In this document: in pieces, positions 46,334 to 57,772 of the stretch
Position numbering within the stretch: the first letter of the stretch is position 1
Layout: every line of letters starts with the position of its first letter
NCBI GenBank assembly: GCA_030704615.1
Contig: CM060733.1
Coordinates: 40,548,001 to 40,612,000 of the forward strand
Reading direction: 5' to 3'
From: Takakia lepidozioides
Taxonomy: Eukaryota; Streptophyta; Takakiopsida; Takakiales; Takakiaceae
DNA: 64,000 nt
Notes under the pieces: model-generated
Database searches by the model: none
Told to the model about the DNA's origin: nothing
Seen by the model: only the letters and a program-made list of their open reading frames with translations
Position numbers and translations under genes: made by a program

Positions 46334-46791
46334 TTGTCTGGAATCAGCATTACCAATGCATCTGGAACATCAGTTGTCTGGACAACGCAGATTATTCTCC
46401 CTAGTAATTGTGTGAACCAGTGCTTTTGGCAGCTACAAAGACGCCTTGGAGGGAATAATGAGATGAATAGCCTGGAGCGTCGAGGATAGCTGATTATTCA
46501 GTGCTTCAGGTGTGCAACAGCCTTGTAAATTAGTATGATTGAGCTGTCTCTGACCTAAGACCAATTTCATATTCGACGCCGATCCTCCACCTCTTGACTG
46601 TAGTTACTCTTCCGTGAAGAGGTGGCTCACCAACCGGTTAGCACATTACACATGTCCGAGAGAGTGACGAAGCATTGGAACTCAATGTAGGGGACTTGAT
46701 CAATCTGCCTTCTACGTAGTGTATTCTGTGAAAAAGCGGCCGCATCATTCCAGCAAGAAGATGAAGACGAGCGCATCCCAACAGTGCAGCT

Positions 46792-47010
46792 CACGTGTGC
46801 ACGCTATCCGCTTTTTCAGCCCTGGACGCTGGCATCCAGGGTGCATCAGTACACGTGGCATTCAATTATACGCCACGAGATTGCGTTATGCAAAACGTAC
46901 CAGGCACGCGCTCCCAGAGAGAACGTGGGAGTCAGAGTGTGGTGGGCGCCGTTCAGTGCTCTAAGAAACCAACACGTGGATCAGAAACAGCTGGATACGA
47001 CCACCACGTG
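46792..47010 (-). promoter_or_regulatory. Cluster of four CACGTG G-boxes upstream of the OSCA-type gene
   Basis: CACGTG occurs at 46792-46797, 46852-46857, 46973-46978 and 47005-47010, some as ABRE-like ACGTGGC or ACGTGGA. They lie 460-680 bp before the start codon of the minus-strand channel gene. bZIP and bHLH factors bind such sites, including ABA and osmotic responses. The CACTA subterminal regions in this window are also rich in ACGTG, so the cluster could instead be transposon-derived. Confidence 0.45.
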
Positions 47011-47140
47011 GCTACGTTGGATGGTTTCGGATGTAGAATCGAACGGCACAGAGCACGTAGTTGGACGAGCTGAGTGTCAGTGTGCGGGTAGATATGTAAC
47101 AAGTAAATAAAATAAAAATATATATTTCTTATCAAAAACT

Positions 47141-47172
47141 TTGAGCTACGAGACTCAGAACGAGTCTCGTAG
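47141..47172. repeat. Perfect hairpin CTACGAGACTC/GAGTCTCGTAG
   Basis: Eleven-base arms are separated by AGAAC. A similar but different hairpin (ACGACTC-AAAAT-GAGTCGT) lies near the right end of the CACTA element at about 32123-32141. I did not find CACTA termini here. Confidence 0.55.
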
Positions 47173-47528
47173 GTGGTTATTTTTTCCACCTGTTGTCACA
47201 TTTCTTTTTAATTAATTTGAGTAAAAGGGCCTCCGTCCCCTTTCTCTTGAAAAAAAGAAAAAAAAAGAACGAGTGAAAATTGTGAAAATTGCAGTCGTTT
47301 CTAAGATTTTCCACAGCAGCGAGATCAAGAATAAGAAATAAAAATGATTTTCTTATATTTTTATTTTTGTGGAAAACATTTTGGAGCTATAGACGGCCGG
47401 GCAATCAACAACCGCGATTTCTCTAACTTTTTTTTGTTAAAAACATTAATGATAACTGAAATTGTTTCTATATAATTATTGTGAGCAAACAAGGGAAGAG
47501 CCCTCGAAATATATTAAAGAACATGGAA

Positions 47529-47714
47529 TAAAAAATAAAAAATATGACGCCTCCCGAAGGGAGCGTAACTTATGGTATCACTTCACCACAAGGGCTATTG
47601 CCTTCCAGCTGAAAGGTGGACACCTTCATGACACACGAGACCGTGGATTGAACCCACAACCACATCCAACGTGGTATGTGCCCATTACCACTGGGCTACA
47701 TGTTGGTTGTCATA
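47529..47714 (-). mobile_element. tRNA-derived SINE carrying the four-hairpin 3' domain
   Basis: On the minus strand the element starts with TAGCCCAGTGGTAATGGGC (A box) and GGGTTCAATCC (B box, 47645-47655). The 3' domain (about 47621-47546) follows, then an AT-rich tail. The direct repeat AACATGGAA flanks it (47520-47528 and 47715-47723). The 3' domain aligns with 12816-12886 and 56069-56139: shared blocks TAGCC, GAAGTGA and AGTTACGC alternate with four stems. These include CCTTTC-AGCT-GGAAGG and CTCCC-TTC-GGGAG. It would be transcribed by RNA polymerase III and copied by a LINE. Confidence 0.75.
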
Positions 47715-48189
47715 AACATGGAAAATCATACAACTAGGGCTTGACGTTGCTCCGCACTACTAGCAACGAATTCTGAGAACTAAGTTCAATTTTTCACAAA
47801 AAAATGGTAGGTCATCCCCGCGGTGTTACATGCAGAGATCCCGTGTTTTGTTTTTTTTGGAAGAAAAATGCGGATGTGCATTTCAATGTTCAATTTTCAC
47901 AAGCCCATCGATCAATAACAACATACCCAAATACCTTTACATTCACTATATGAACTTTCAAGCACCACCGTGGGATTGGATCTTGGTGGGTTAAGGCTAG
48001 CTTTTGACAATATTTATGCAAGTTCGTCAATGGCTCCATCCAAAGCCACACCACGAGAAACAAACAAACATGTCCAAATTTAAGATGCTGAACAAACTTG
48101 TGCACATGACTACCCCTCTCATCAAGCTCATTAAAATTTGTATTTACTTCCATCTTCAAGCTTTGGAGAAGCTCCACCACCCAAACCCA

Positions 48190-49200
48190 GAATTATAGCA
48201 ACACATAAGTCGCGGCATCATGTTTATCCCACTTGAGGATAGATGTTGCCACACATTCAGCCATCTCCACATTGTCATGGATTCTGCAGGCACCAAGCAA
48301 GGTCTTCCACACCACAACATCTGGATTGATTCGCATTTTATTAATCAGGTACCCTGCCTCATGTAGTTGTCACGCACGTCCAGAAGGTCCACCATGCAGC
48401 CAAAGTGTTTTACTGGCAAGGTGACACCATGATGTTGATTCAGGGAATCGAAGTAGCATCTTCCTTCATTCAGTAGGCCAGTGTGGTTGCATGCAAAGAA
48501 AACACATATAAAGGTGATATTGTCCAGCTTCAAGCCATTCTTTTGCATTCCTTCAAATAGTTGCAGGACCTCCCTATGACAACCATGTTAGGCATATCCT
48601 GTGATCCACGACACCACATTTCATTAGCCACATTGTCAAATACTCCCTTTGCATCCTCAATGCACCCACATTTCGCATACATGTCCACCAGGGCAGTGTC
48701 CAGAATGACATTTGGTACAATTCCAACTTTGATGATGTCACTATGCACCCTTTGCCCTTTTCCAGGGCTGCCAGGCTTGCACAAGCATTGCAAACGCACA
48801 CAAACGTGATGTGGTCGGACTTCAACCCTTACCCATCATTTGCTCATAGGTCTCCAAGGCCTCTATCCTGCGCCCCTGCTGTGCATATCCTTCAAGCATG
48901 ACATTCCATGACACAAAATCTCGTTCAGCCATACTGTTGAACACTCCTTCCGCATCGATGCACCCACATTTGGCATACATGTCCACGAGGGTATTGTTCA
49001 GAATTATATGCTCCAGCACCATGCAAGTCTATAGTGGCCATTTTCCATCGTTTCACAAAAACCGCCCCGGTCTTTCTCGCCAACTCTGCATCTAGTGAGA
49101 ATGGAGGGTCTTTCAATGAAAATACATGTTGCTGAAGGTTCCTCAATAGCAACCATGCATTTCCCATAACTGGTTTCTTTCCATCGAACTCCCGTAACAC
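48190..49200 (-). pseudogene. PLS-type PPR pseudogene
   Basis: On the minus strand from about 49200 downwards: NTLVDMYAKCGCIDAEGVFN, MAERDFVSWNVMLEGYAQQG, RIEALETYEQMMGKG. Then, after a frame change, DTALVDMYAKCGCIEDAKGV, and finally GLLNEGRCYFDSLNQHHGV and KHFGCMVDLL. These are consecutive 35-residue PPR motifs followed by the E-type region seen before DYW domains. At least three frameshifts break the frame, and no DYW domain is present. PPR-PLS proteins edit organelle RNA; this copy is dead. Bases 49201-49736, AT-rich, hold nothing I recognise. Confidence 0.75.
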
Positions 49201-50206
49201 AACAAGAGCTGGTTTACAATTCCAGCTTTGAACCCTATTTTAAGTAATTCCGGACTTTTGGCTTAAATCCGGACCAAACTTAATATATAACATAATTAAA
49301 ATTAATTCAGGTATTAATAATAAATATCGTGGAATATTGAGTCATTTAACTTGTGAAGTTGCACAATCCTATTCATGTAACATCGAATGGTAAGTCGAAT
49401 GACGTACTTTGCATCAGAAAATTATAAAGGTAAGATTGATTGAATGAAGTTATTAATAATTGATAGATGTATGACATAAACAGATGATTCAAGAAGATAA
49501 TATACAAATGAAAAGTAAAACATCCATACCATGCTTACAGTATAGTAGTACCATGAACCAATGTATTGCAAGTTTTCAATTGATGGATTAAAACGTTGAA
49601 TGGAATAAGGTTGGATCTCAATGAAACATGTGAATTATGTTTCAAAATATTTAGGGATCATTCCGATGTTCATATGACAACCAAATATTGTGGAAGAGTG
49701 TCATGTAGATTCAGCTATAAAGTCATTGAACCAAGCTGGCACTACAACAGATTGCGGCTTTTATGACTCCCATGGCTGCGCAGTCATGACAGATTTGTGG
49801 CAGAAATGCCATTTGAAGTCGTAGATGCCTTTTGAAGTCATAACGCAGGTCCGGGGAAGGCATATATGTGATTGCATGACTACGGACTCTGCGCAACACA
49901 AGTCAAACATGTTTGACCACGAATATTGGCATGGCAAATATGACTACCAGTCACGGTCATACCTACACTGGAATGACGTGTACAAATTGCTAGACGGACA
50001 TATGACTTTATGACTCTCACTCTAATGCATTCTGCCAGATCATCACATGGATGAATCACTACATGACTACACGTGTCGATACATGCTTTTCTGGTTATAT
50101 ATATAATATATCAATATCTATATTTTGAAAAAATGTCGGAGACTCTAACTACTAGAATGAGTTTTTTTTTTTTAAAATCAAAGTGCAAAAGATTTGAAAA
50201 AAACAC

Positions 50207-50390
50207 ATCGGCTGGAGGTGCACAGTGTGTCGCCCCGGTGGTTCGGGGTTCAAACCCGCTTCCCTTGTTCATGACGATATGTTTGGGCGTTGATCGTCCT
50301 GTAGGTCTCATGGCCCAAATGAAAGGGGGTTAATTTTTTCCCCTCCTCAAGGGCCTGAGGCTTCTTTTAAAATTTAAAAAAAAAATCAAA
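50207..50390 (+). mobile_element. tRNA-derived SINE, copy 2, inside the CACTA element
   Basis: Related to 35820-36045: shared GTGCACAGTGTGTCGCCC, GGGCGTTGAT..CCTGTAGGTC and GAAAGGGGGTTAATTTT, with an A-rich tail. The A-box segment is deleted, but the B-box region GGTTCGGGGTTCAAACCC is well kept, the converse of copy 1. Confidence 0.7.
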
Positions 50391-50639
50391 AAATTGCTTA
50401 TAGGGTTTGCAAGAAGGTTAAAAAACTTAAAAAAGTTGCCCATCACGGTAGCCGTGAATAGAATTAGAGTGAGCGGGAGGGAGGGAGATAGAGAGAGAGG
50501 GCTGGGACTTAGAGCGAGCGAGCGGGAGGGAAGGCAAACATGCATGGGAGGCCGCAGTTGGAGCAACCTTCGCATCTGAAGCAAGCAACCCTAGAAACGC
50601 TAGGGTATGTGTGCGAGGAGGTTTTGGCTGGGAGCTCGT

Positions 50640-51700
50640 CGTTCTTGGGAGAATCAGCTTGGTCTTAGCAGGCCGTGTTTCAATCTCTACCCGCTCAGCT
50701 GCACCGTGGTGGTTCTCACAGACCAATCCGACATTACCTGACTACAGAAACAAGCAGCACACTGAAGAGGTCCTCTTGGGTTCATGGTCAGTCAAATCCT
50801 CCATGGGTCATGACACAAGGTCGAGGACAATGTGGTGAGGGCACCTTCTTCTTTGACCTATTTCAACCTGTTTTGCCCTCTCATCTGACTCGGCCCTTCA
50901 TTTGCAACACGGAGCAGAGTTGGCATGAGATTTTTAAATATCCTTCACGATGGTGCGACAACCGCAATGGCAAGGTGTGGCTTTTCCTTAATGTACGATG
51001 TGAAGAAGTTTGTCCATCCTGCAAATGTGGGCTGTTGGCTCCTGTTAGTACCATGATTTGGTATTCTTCCTGATGTTTCAAGGTTCTTGGGAGAGTCAGC
51101 TTGGTCTTAGCAGGCCGTGTTTCAATCTCTGTCTGCTCATCTACACCGTGCTGGTTCTCACAGACCAATCCGACATTATCTGACTACAAGACACAAGCAG
51201 CACACACAAGAGGTCCTTTTGGGTTGATGGTCGGTCAAATCCTCTATGGGTTCTTCTTCGACCTATTTCAGCCTGTTTTGCCCTCTCATCAGACTCGGCC
51301 TTGAGATGCATATTGAATTATGTAAGTTAGCTCGTTGCTCATTGATAAGTAGGGTTGGGGGTGTTTGCTGGAATGATTGTTGTATGCATGATTTTGTGCA
51401 GAGGATAGATAGCTAAAGGAGCAGGGATAGAGTGTGGAAGAGGGCCAGATTATCTCTGATTCCCTGTGGAAGGATAGATACAAGAAACCTGCATGGGTAG
51501 ATGGTCAATTGGAAGCCGCAGCAGCAGCGGCACAATTGATAAAATCAAGCACTACTAATGAAGGCACCTTCTGAAACACATTTCACCCTATTTTCCCCTC
51601 TTATCAGAATCGGCCCTAAATTTTCATGTTCAATTTTGCAAGTTAGCTGGTTGAGTGAATCTAGTTGGAGTGACTTTGACATGATACTGCCAATGTGACA
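50640..51700 (+). pseudogene. Captured OSB-like gene fragments
   Basis: NPPWVMTQGRGQCGEGTFF leads to EQSWHEIFKYPSRWCDNRNG (about 50905-50970), a PDF-motif start. A second partial copy of the leader lies at 51090-51300. At 51440-51560 the phrase DSLWKDRYKKPAWVDGQLEA matches the end of the PDF motif in OSB proteins. Segments are joined out of order with stops between, so no protein is encoded. The matching segment in the other CACTA element is at 26370-26600. Confidence 0.6.
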
Positions 51701-52790
51701 AGAGTATGCATTGAACCCATTGGTAGCGGGATATTGGGATATCTCTTGGCCATGTGCCATCGTCAAAGCTGAAATAGTACTAGTTGTCATTCTGACCACT
51801 GCCCTAGTGGACATGTATGCCAAATGTGGGTGCAGCAAGCCTTATGCAAAGGGAGAGTTCGACAACATGGCTAAATGAGATGTGGTGTTGTGGACTGCCA
51901 TGATTGTAAGGTGTGTGTAGCATAGGTGTGGGAGTAAGGCTTTGGAAACCTAAGAACAAATGATGTGGGAAAGGATGAAGCCAAACCAGGTCATGTTCAT
52001 TTGTGTTTGTTAATATGCATATGCGAGCCTAGCAGCCCTGGGAAGGGGCCAAGAGGTTCATGGTGACATCATCAAAGCTGGAATTGTACCTAATGTCATT
52101 CTGAACATTCCCTTGGTGTACATGTATGTCAAATGCGAGCCTGGTAGCCCCGGAAAGGACGCAAAGGTCCATTATGAAATCTGGAATTGTACCACTGGAT
52201 GTCACTCTAAACACTGCCTTGGTGGATATGTATGTCAAATGCACACCTAGCAGCCCTGAAAAAGGGAACAGAGGTCCACGGTGATATTGTCAAAGTTGGT
52301 ATTGTATCTGATGTGATTCTGAACGTTGCCGTAGTGGACATGTATGCCAAGGTTGCAGGGTGCAACTATAAGGATACATGGCTGTTTTGATAATATGGCT
52401 GAATGAGATGTGGTACCAGCCTAGCCCATAATTGCACTTAACTAGAGTAGGCAATGAGTGAAGACGGGGTTTGTGATGACATCGTCCAAGCTGGAATTAA
52501 ACAAATGTTGTTCTGAACTATGCCCTTGTGGACTTGTATGCCAAATTGGGGTGCATGGAGGATGATGATCCCAGGATATGCACAACAGCGGTGCGGGATG
52601 GAGGCCCTTTGGAGAGGTCTATGAGCAAGTGGTGTGGGAAGGGTCGATACTGCAGCGCAACCACATCGCGTTTGTTACATTTGCAACATGTGTGCAAGCC
52701 TGGCAGCCCTGCAAAATAGCAAAGAGGTTCGTGGTAACATCGTCCAAGCTGGAATTGTACTAGATGTCGATCTGAACTTTGACATGATGC
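51700..52790 (+). pseudogene. Captured PPR fragments, several degenerate repeats
   Basis: Recurring DNA phrases such as atcgtccaagctggaattgt, gtggacatgtatgccaaatg and gacaacatggct correspond to the PPR pieces I-V-K-A-G-I-V, V-D-M-Y-A-K and D-N-M-A. About five partial copies occur, all frameshifted. The same phrases occur at 26880-27420 and 30080-30220. Confidence 0.65.
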
Positions 52791-53920
52791 CAATGTGACA
52801 ACAGGAAAGTATCCAAAAACAGGTCACAGAGACGAGGAGAAGTTGTGGAATGGTGGGACAACCGAGGGAAAAAAGGTTAATGTCTGTTAGATTATAGAGG
52901 GCAGACGCAATTCAGCATAGGAACTAGTGTGATAAGTTGAGTTGGGTGTTTCCTAGAACAAATCTAGGCTGTCGTTATCAGCTGCAAGGTAAGGAAGTAT
53001 ACATGATTTGTGCAGAAGCAGTGATAGCTGAAAGAGCAGGGATAGAGTATGGGTCCAGATTCATCCAAGAGGGCCGGATTTCAAGCACATGATTACCAAT
53101 GATTACCTGTGGATTTAGCTATAAGAAACCTGCATGGGTAGATGGTGAACTGGATCCGCAGGAGTAGCGGCACAATTGATAAAATCAAGCACTGCTAATA
53201 AAGGCACCTTCTTCAACACATGTCACCCTGTTTTTCCCTCTTATCAGAACCGGTCCTAAATTTCAATGTCTGCAAGTTAGCTGGTTGAGTGAATCTAGTT
53301 TGGAGTGACTTTGACATGATATTGCCAATGTGACAACAGGAAAGTATCGAAAAACAGTTAACGGAGATGAGGGGAAGCTGTGGAATGAATACTTTTCTGA
53401 CCCCAGTCAATGGTGGGACAACCGAGGCAAAAAGGTAAATGCCTGTTGGATTACAGAGAGTAGCAGATGCAATTGAGAGAGGAACTAGTGTGGTAAGTTA
53501 AGTTGGGTGTTTGCTGAAACAAATGTAGGCTGTCATTGTCAGCTGCTAACAACAATGCAAGGATATATGCATGATTTGTGCAGAGGCATGGATAGCTGAA
53601 GGAGCAGCGATAGAGTGTGGGTTTAGATCATCCAAGAAAGCCGGATTTCAAGCTCCAGATTACCGATGATTCCCTGTGGAAGGATAGCTACAAGAAACCT
53701 GCATGGGTAGATGGTAGATAGTTTGGAGTGACTTTGACATGATACTGCCAAAGTGACAATAAAAAAAGTATCCATAAACAGGTAACAGAAATGAGGAGAA
53801 GTTGTGGAATGAACTTTTCTGACCCCAGTCAATGGTGGGACAACAGAGGCAAAAAAGTGAATGCCTGTTAGATTACAGAGAGTAGCAGACGCAATTCAGC
53901 ATAGGCACTAAGGCAAACTC
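52780..53920 (+). pseudogene. Tandem OSB-like (PDF-motif) modules
   Basis: Three partial copies of the module seen at 30237-31340 occur: LWNEYFSDPSQWWDNRG-type residues at 53365-53430 and, shortened, at 52835-52870 and 53795-53850. Exon-end pieces reading HPRGPDF and AWVDG lie at 53060-53160 and 53625-53710. All are non-functional. Confidence 0.6.
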
Positions 53921-54065
53921 TCCTTCCCCGCAAGGGTGTGTTTTGGTATCTGAGCGAATAAATATTTTATCTAAGAATATAATTTCAAAAATTCATTATT
54001 TAATAATGTGCCACTGTCCCATGTTGGTCAAAAGTAATAATAATAATAATAAATTAAATCCCCAA

Positions 54066-54089
54066 ACCCCCCCCCCCCCCCCCCCCCCC
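54066..54089. repeat. Poly(C) tract
   Basis: A run of about 22 C lies just before the ACGTG-rich right subterminal region of the CACTA element. Confidence 0.9.
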
Positions 54090-54461
54090 AGCGACGCGTG
54101 TCAATTGACATGAGGAACCACGTGTCAAAATCACGATGCGACACATGATGACGTCTGATTCCCTCCTCTACAGTCGGGATGGCGTCACAGTCTGACACGT
54201 GGCGTGTTCTGTAGAAAGCACGCGTCTTTCTTACACAGCGGCTGACATGGACCCGTTCAGTCATTCAGTAAAGCCAACGTGTATGACTACCCCCACAGCT
54301 GCTCAGGCGACACGTCACAGCCAGGCTGGCGAGTCATATCTGCCATGCCACAACTGACTAGGGTTTTACGACTGCAGAGTCATGAAGTCGTAAGTGGCTT
54401 TCATAACTGCATTTGCAGTCATAACACAGAGTCGTAAAAGCCGCAATCTGTTGTAGTGTGG

Positions 54462-55340
54462 ATTTAGGTTTTAGGTTATAGAGTTTGCTAGGGTACATTG
54501 AAACATAGTACTTGGTATGAATGGAAAAGAAAATATGGAAAAGTGTACAGATGACTTGGCACCTATGAAAATTTGTTAATGAAATATCCCAACCACAGAT
54601 TGCATCCAAATTTCTATGAGGTGGAGTTTGGTTTAGGGTTTAGGATTTTAGAAAACTGTAAATGGACAAACAATTATGGAGTTTGAGTCTTTACCCATAC
54701 GTAGAACAATTCATGAAATATTATCCCCACCACTTCGACCGTACCCAAAATTGGAAGTAATAAATAAATAAGCATCAAACATTGAAATTAGGTTTTAGGG
54801 TATAGAGTTTGCGAGGGTACTAACCATAGTACTCGGTATGAATGAAAAAGAAAATATTGGGAATGGTACAGATGACTTGTCACCTATGATTTAGGGTTTA
54901 GGGAATAAAATTTCCCAACCATAGATTGTATCTAATCTATGAAGAATGCGCATCAAACAATGGAGTTACGTTTAAGGGCTTAGGGTTTAGGGTTTAGAGA
55001 ACTATAAATGGACAAACAATTATGGAATGTGTGTCTTTATGTGGAGGTCGTACAATAATTCAGGAAATATCCCCTCCACTTTGACCGCACCCAAAACTGG
55101 AAGCAACAAATTAAATAGGCATCAGACATTGGAATTAGGTTTTAGGGTACGGAGTTGAGTAGTGTAGTAAACATACTACTGGGTATGAATAGACCAAAAA
55201 ATCTGGGAAAGTGTACAAGTGACTTGTCACCTAAGAAATTAGACTTGAATGAAATATCCCAAGGGCCATTCTATTATGCCCAATCTTGTAACCCTTGAAG
55301 AATGCGCATCAAACATTCGAATTAGGTTTAGGTTATATGG
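54462..55340. repeat. Tandem repeat of about 320-345 bp with telomere-like phrases
   Basis: TTAGGTTTTAGG.. begins at about 54467, 54790 and 55136. Each copy continues with GAGTTTG, CTTGGTATGAATG, TGGACAAACAATTATGGA and ATCCCAACC phrases. Embedded TTAGGGTTTAGGGTTTAG (about 54975) is telomere-like but only two to three units long. No genes. Confidence 0.65.
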
Positions 55341-55979
55341 TTTAAGGTGAGGACAATATAAAGACTGAAGGCCCCAGAAGTATTGTCTTTAGAAGGTCCT
55401 AATAAGATAAATAGACCCAAGATAAATTGACCTGAGATGACACGGAATAACGGGTGGCAAAACGAGGTTCAGGACTGATTAGTGACGAAGAAAATTGAGA
55501 AGAATCTTAAGTAGTCCGAAAAGGCAGTAAATGAAATGTAACTCTGTACTTGAAGCCAGACTTACAGAATGCTACTGACGAGTAATGGGAGAAGATTCAC
55601 AAGCAGTAAACCGCGAAAAAGCTTGTCCATTGAAGCAACAACTTTCACAAATTGCCACGCGGTTTATACTCAGGACATTTTTTAGACCAATCATATTGAG
55701 CCCAACAATACAACCATGTGGACCGAGAATGAAGGAGATGGGCGAATCTGTTGAGGAGAAGACACTTTGGTGAGAACCAGAGAACCAAAAGAACGGTTAT
55801 TACGGCTAGCACTCGAGGCGGCATTCATAACACCAGTATCGATGCACTACACACTAACTTTAAATTCCCTATCCTCTCCATTCATAAATGCTTCAAAGCA
55901 ATATACCTCACAACCCTTCGCTCCCTTCCAACCATTATTACCAACAGACGTAAATTTGAATCTAACCCTTCTCTGACTC
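55341..55979. other. Intergenic sequence without recognised genes
   Basis: Short frames at 55585-56002 overlap in different frames and have no recognisable domain. Confidence 0.35.
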
Positions 55980-55994
55980 CCGGAGTACCTCGGG

Positions 55995-56032
55995 TACCCT
56001 AGGTACCCCAGGTACCCACGGTACCGTTGCTC
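55995..56032. repeat. Nine-bp tandem repeat of GGTACC
   Basis: GGTACC-CTA-GGTACC-CCA-GGTACC-CAC-GGTACC gives four perfect palindromes at a 9-bp period, preceded by degenerate copies. Confidence 0.85.
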
Positions 56033-56068
56033 ATCTAGACTCCTTCCTATGGACACGTTTTAGAGAGG

Positions 56069-56137
56069 GCCCACCCCCGAGAGGGGGCAGTAGCCGTGAG
56101 GCGAAGTGGCTCTTAGTTACGCCGGCTTTGGCCAAAG

Positions 56138-56180
<43 letters not shown>
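56069..56180 (+). ncRNA. Four-hairpin structured SINE-type domain with (TC)n tail, copy 2
   Basis: The same 71-base length as 12816-12886, then about 40 bases of TC. Loops change from GAAA to GAGA and from GCAA to GTGA, both still GNRA. The last stem changes on both sides (GACTTC/GGAGTC to GGCTTT/AAAGTC) and still pairs fully. It lies just beyond the 3' end of the minus-strand LINE. Confidence 0.6.
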
Positions 56181-56181
<1 letters not shown>

Positions 56182-57169
56182 ACGTGTTCAAATATTAATA
56201 TACCTTCTTTGCCAGCCACCAGCTTTTTTCTGGACCTCATCTCTGTAACGTTTCAGGAACCTCGAGTGATCATCCGGAGTTCCTAGTTTTCCTGATGTCA
56301 CTGCTTCCTTCTCTTTGCAGTTCCTCTCTCACATTACACCTGACCCAGCCCTTATGTCGGAGCGCAAGGATAAGTGACGCGTATTTAAGCCGTTTGTCTA
56401 GCGTTGAATCAGCGGGGTATCAATCATGGCAGTATGTGAATTCAATAAAGTAGATGGTAAGGTTGGGGGTTGGGGCGGTGGGTGGGGGGGAGTTTATGGG
56501 TAAACCATGTACAAGCAAGATGTCTGGGCATAGTCTGGCGGGGCAGGTGCATGGGGGGTGGGAGCAAGTACAAGGGAGAAGCCAGTGGGGGACGGTGTGG
56601 TCTGGGGGTCGTCCTTGGTAAGTACCAGCATTGATTAACGAGAACCATCTTGTCTCGGCGCGATGTAGAAGGAGTTTATGGATGTGCCAGACTGCTTGGT
56701 TATGGCGGGTTATACAAAGCCCGTGGATGACTGGGTGTGTACATCGGCTAAGAAGGTGTGGCCAGGTGTCACGTTCCTGGTGGGTATGAGAATAGAGGGG
56801 ACAATGCGGGGATGGGAAAAGGCGTGGCCAGAATATGTGTTTACGTTGATGTCCCATATATTGTGCGTATCGGAATTTAAGCGTCTGTTTGATTTGGGCG
56901 TCAGTAGCTGCTTTGGAGTGCCAAAAGTAGTTTGAGAGTTTGTTATGGAGTACATCGGATTGTGTCCATTTCTGTGTGTATAGTTTAGTGTGGCTAGCAG
57001 ATACCGAGGTTTGCTTATTGGCTTCTTGAGTAAGGGATTTCAAAAGGTTGCGTATGGGTCGGGGTTCAAGGGGGTCGGGTATGGGGTGTATTAGCCAGAA
57101 TGGGTGGGTATGTGCTATGTGGATGGGATCATTGGGAGGGTCAACAGGGGGTTCGTCGGCACCTTCCTG

Positions 57170-57570
57170 GGCAAGAAAGTCGGCAGCCTCGTTCCCCCGG
57201 ATACCTGTGTGTACGCGTACTTTGATTAAGTGAATGGGTTGGTTGATAGAGATAGCTAGGTTGGCGATGGCTGTGATAAGATTACGGTCAGAGTGATAAT
57301 GGCCCAGAAGGTGGGCAAGAGAGGTGGTTGCGGATGAGAAAGAGCGAGGCGAGGCTGTCTGTGAAGATATAATGTGGAGGGGGGAATGAGGATAGTTGGG
57401 TGAGCGCTTCAAATATTGCTATTAGTTCTGCACGAAGTATGGTGGCAGGACCAAGAAGTCTGTGTGTTGTGCCCTGATTGGTAGCGGCATGGTATACTCC
57501 ATAGCCTGCGTGGGAGCCATTGAGGGAGCCGTCGGTGTAGTGGGAGTGGGAAGGTGGAAATTTGGGAGGT
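57170..57570 (-). pseudogene. LINE RNase H domain
   Basis: HYTDGSLNGSHAGYGVYH (first Asp near 57533), RAELIAIFEAL (Glu) and HYIFTDSLASL (Asp) lie in one frame. After a frameshift near 57300-57400, HLIKVRVHTGIRGNEAADFL supplies the last His/Asp (near 57181). All catalytic positions are visible, as in RNase-H-bearing LINEs. Confidence 0.85.
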
Positions 57571-57772
57571 ATAGATTGGCAGTAGGATGGGAGGAGTGGG
57601 GGGAGCGTAGGTGGGGCAGGGGACGGGCGCGGTAGCGTCCTGTTCCATGCCTTGCTTAAGTTAATCTGATGGAGTGGGCCAGGTGGAATTGTGAGGACTG
57701 GGTGTGTGAGATGTTGGGGGTAGATGGTGGTTTTTAGCTTGTGATTGCGCTTAAGGAGTTGATCGAGTAGGG

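Larger units (their letters stand above)
49740..54458. mobile_element. Complete CACTA-type DNA transposon, second copy
   Basis: The left end is CACTACAACAGATTGCGGCT (49740 on). The right end is the complement, finishing GCAATCTGTTGTAGTG at 54458; the match runs for about 28 bp with one mismatch. A 3-bp target duplication TGG flanks it (49737-49739 and 54459-54461). Subterminal repeats AGTCATAA and AGTCGTAA occur at both ends. The 4719 bp carry OSB-like and PPR-like fragments and a SINE but no transposase. It is a non-autonomous relative of the element at 25740-32176, with which it shares captured segments. Confidence 0.9.

Noticed and set aside
54960-54985. Telomere or interstitial telomeric array
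   Set aside because: Only two to three TTTAGGG-like units within a larger 320-345 bp repeat.
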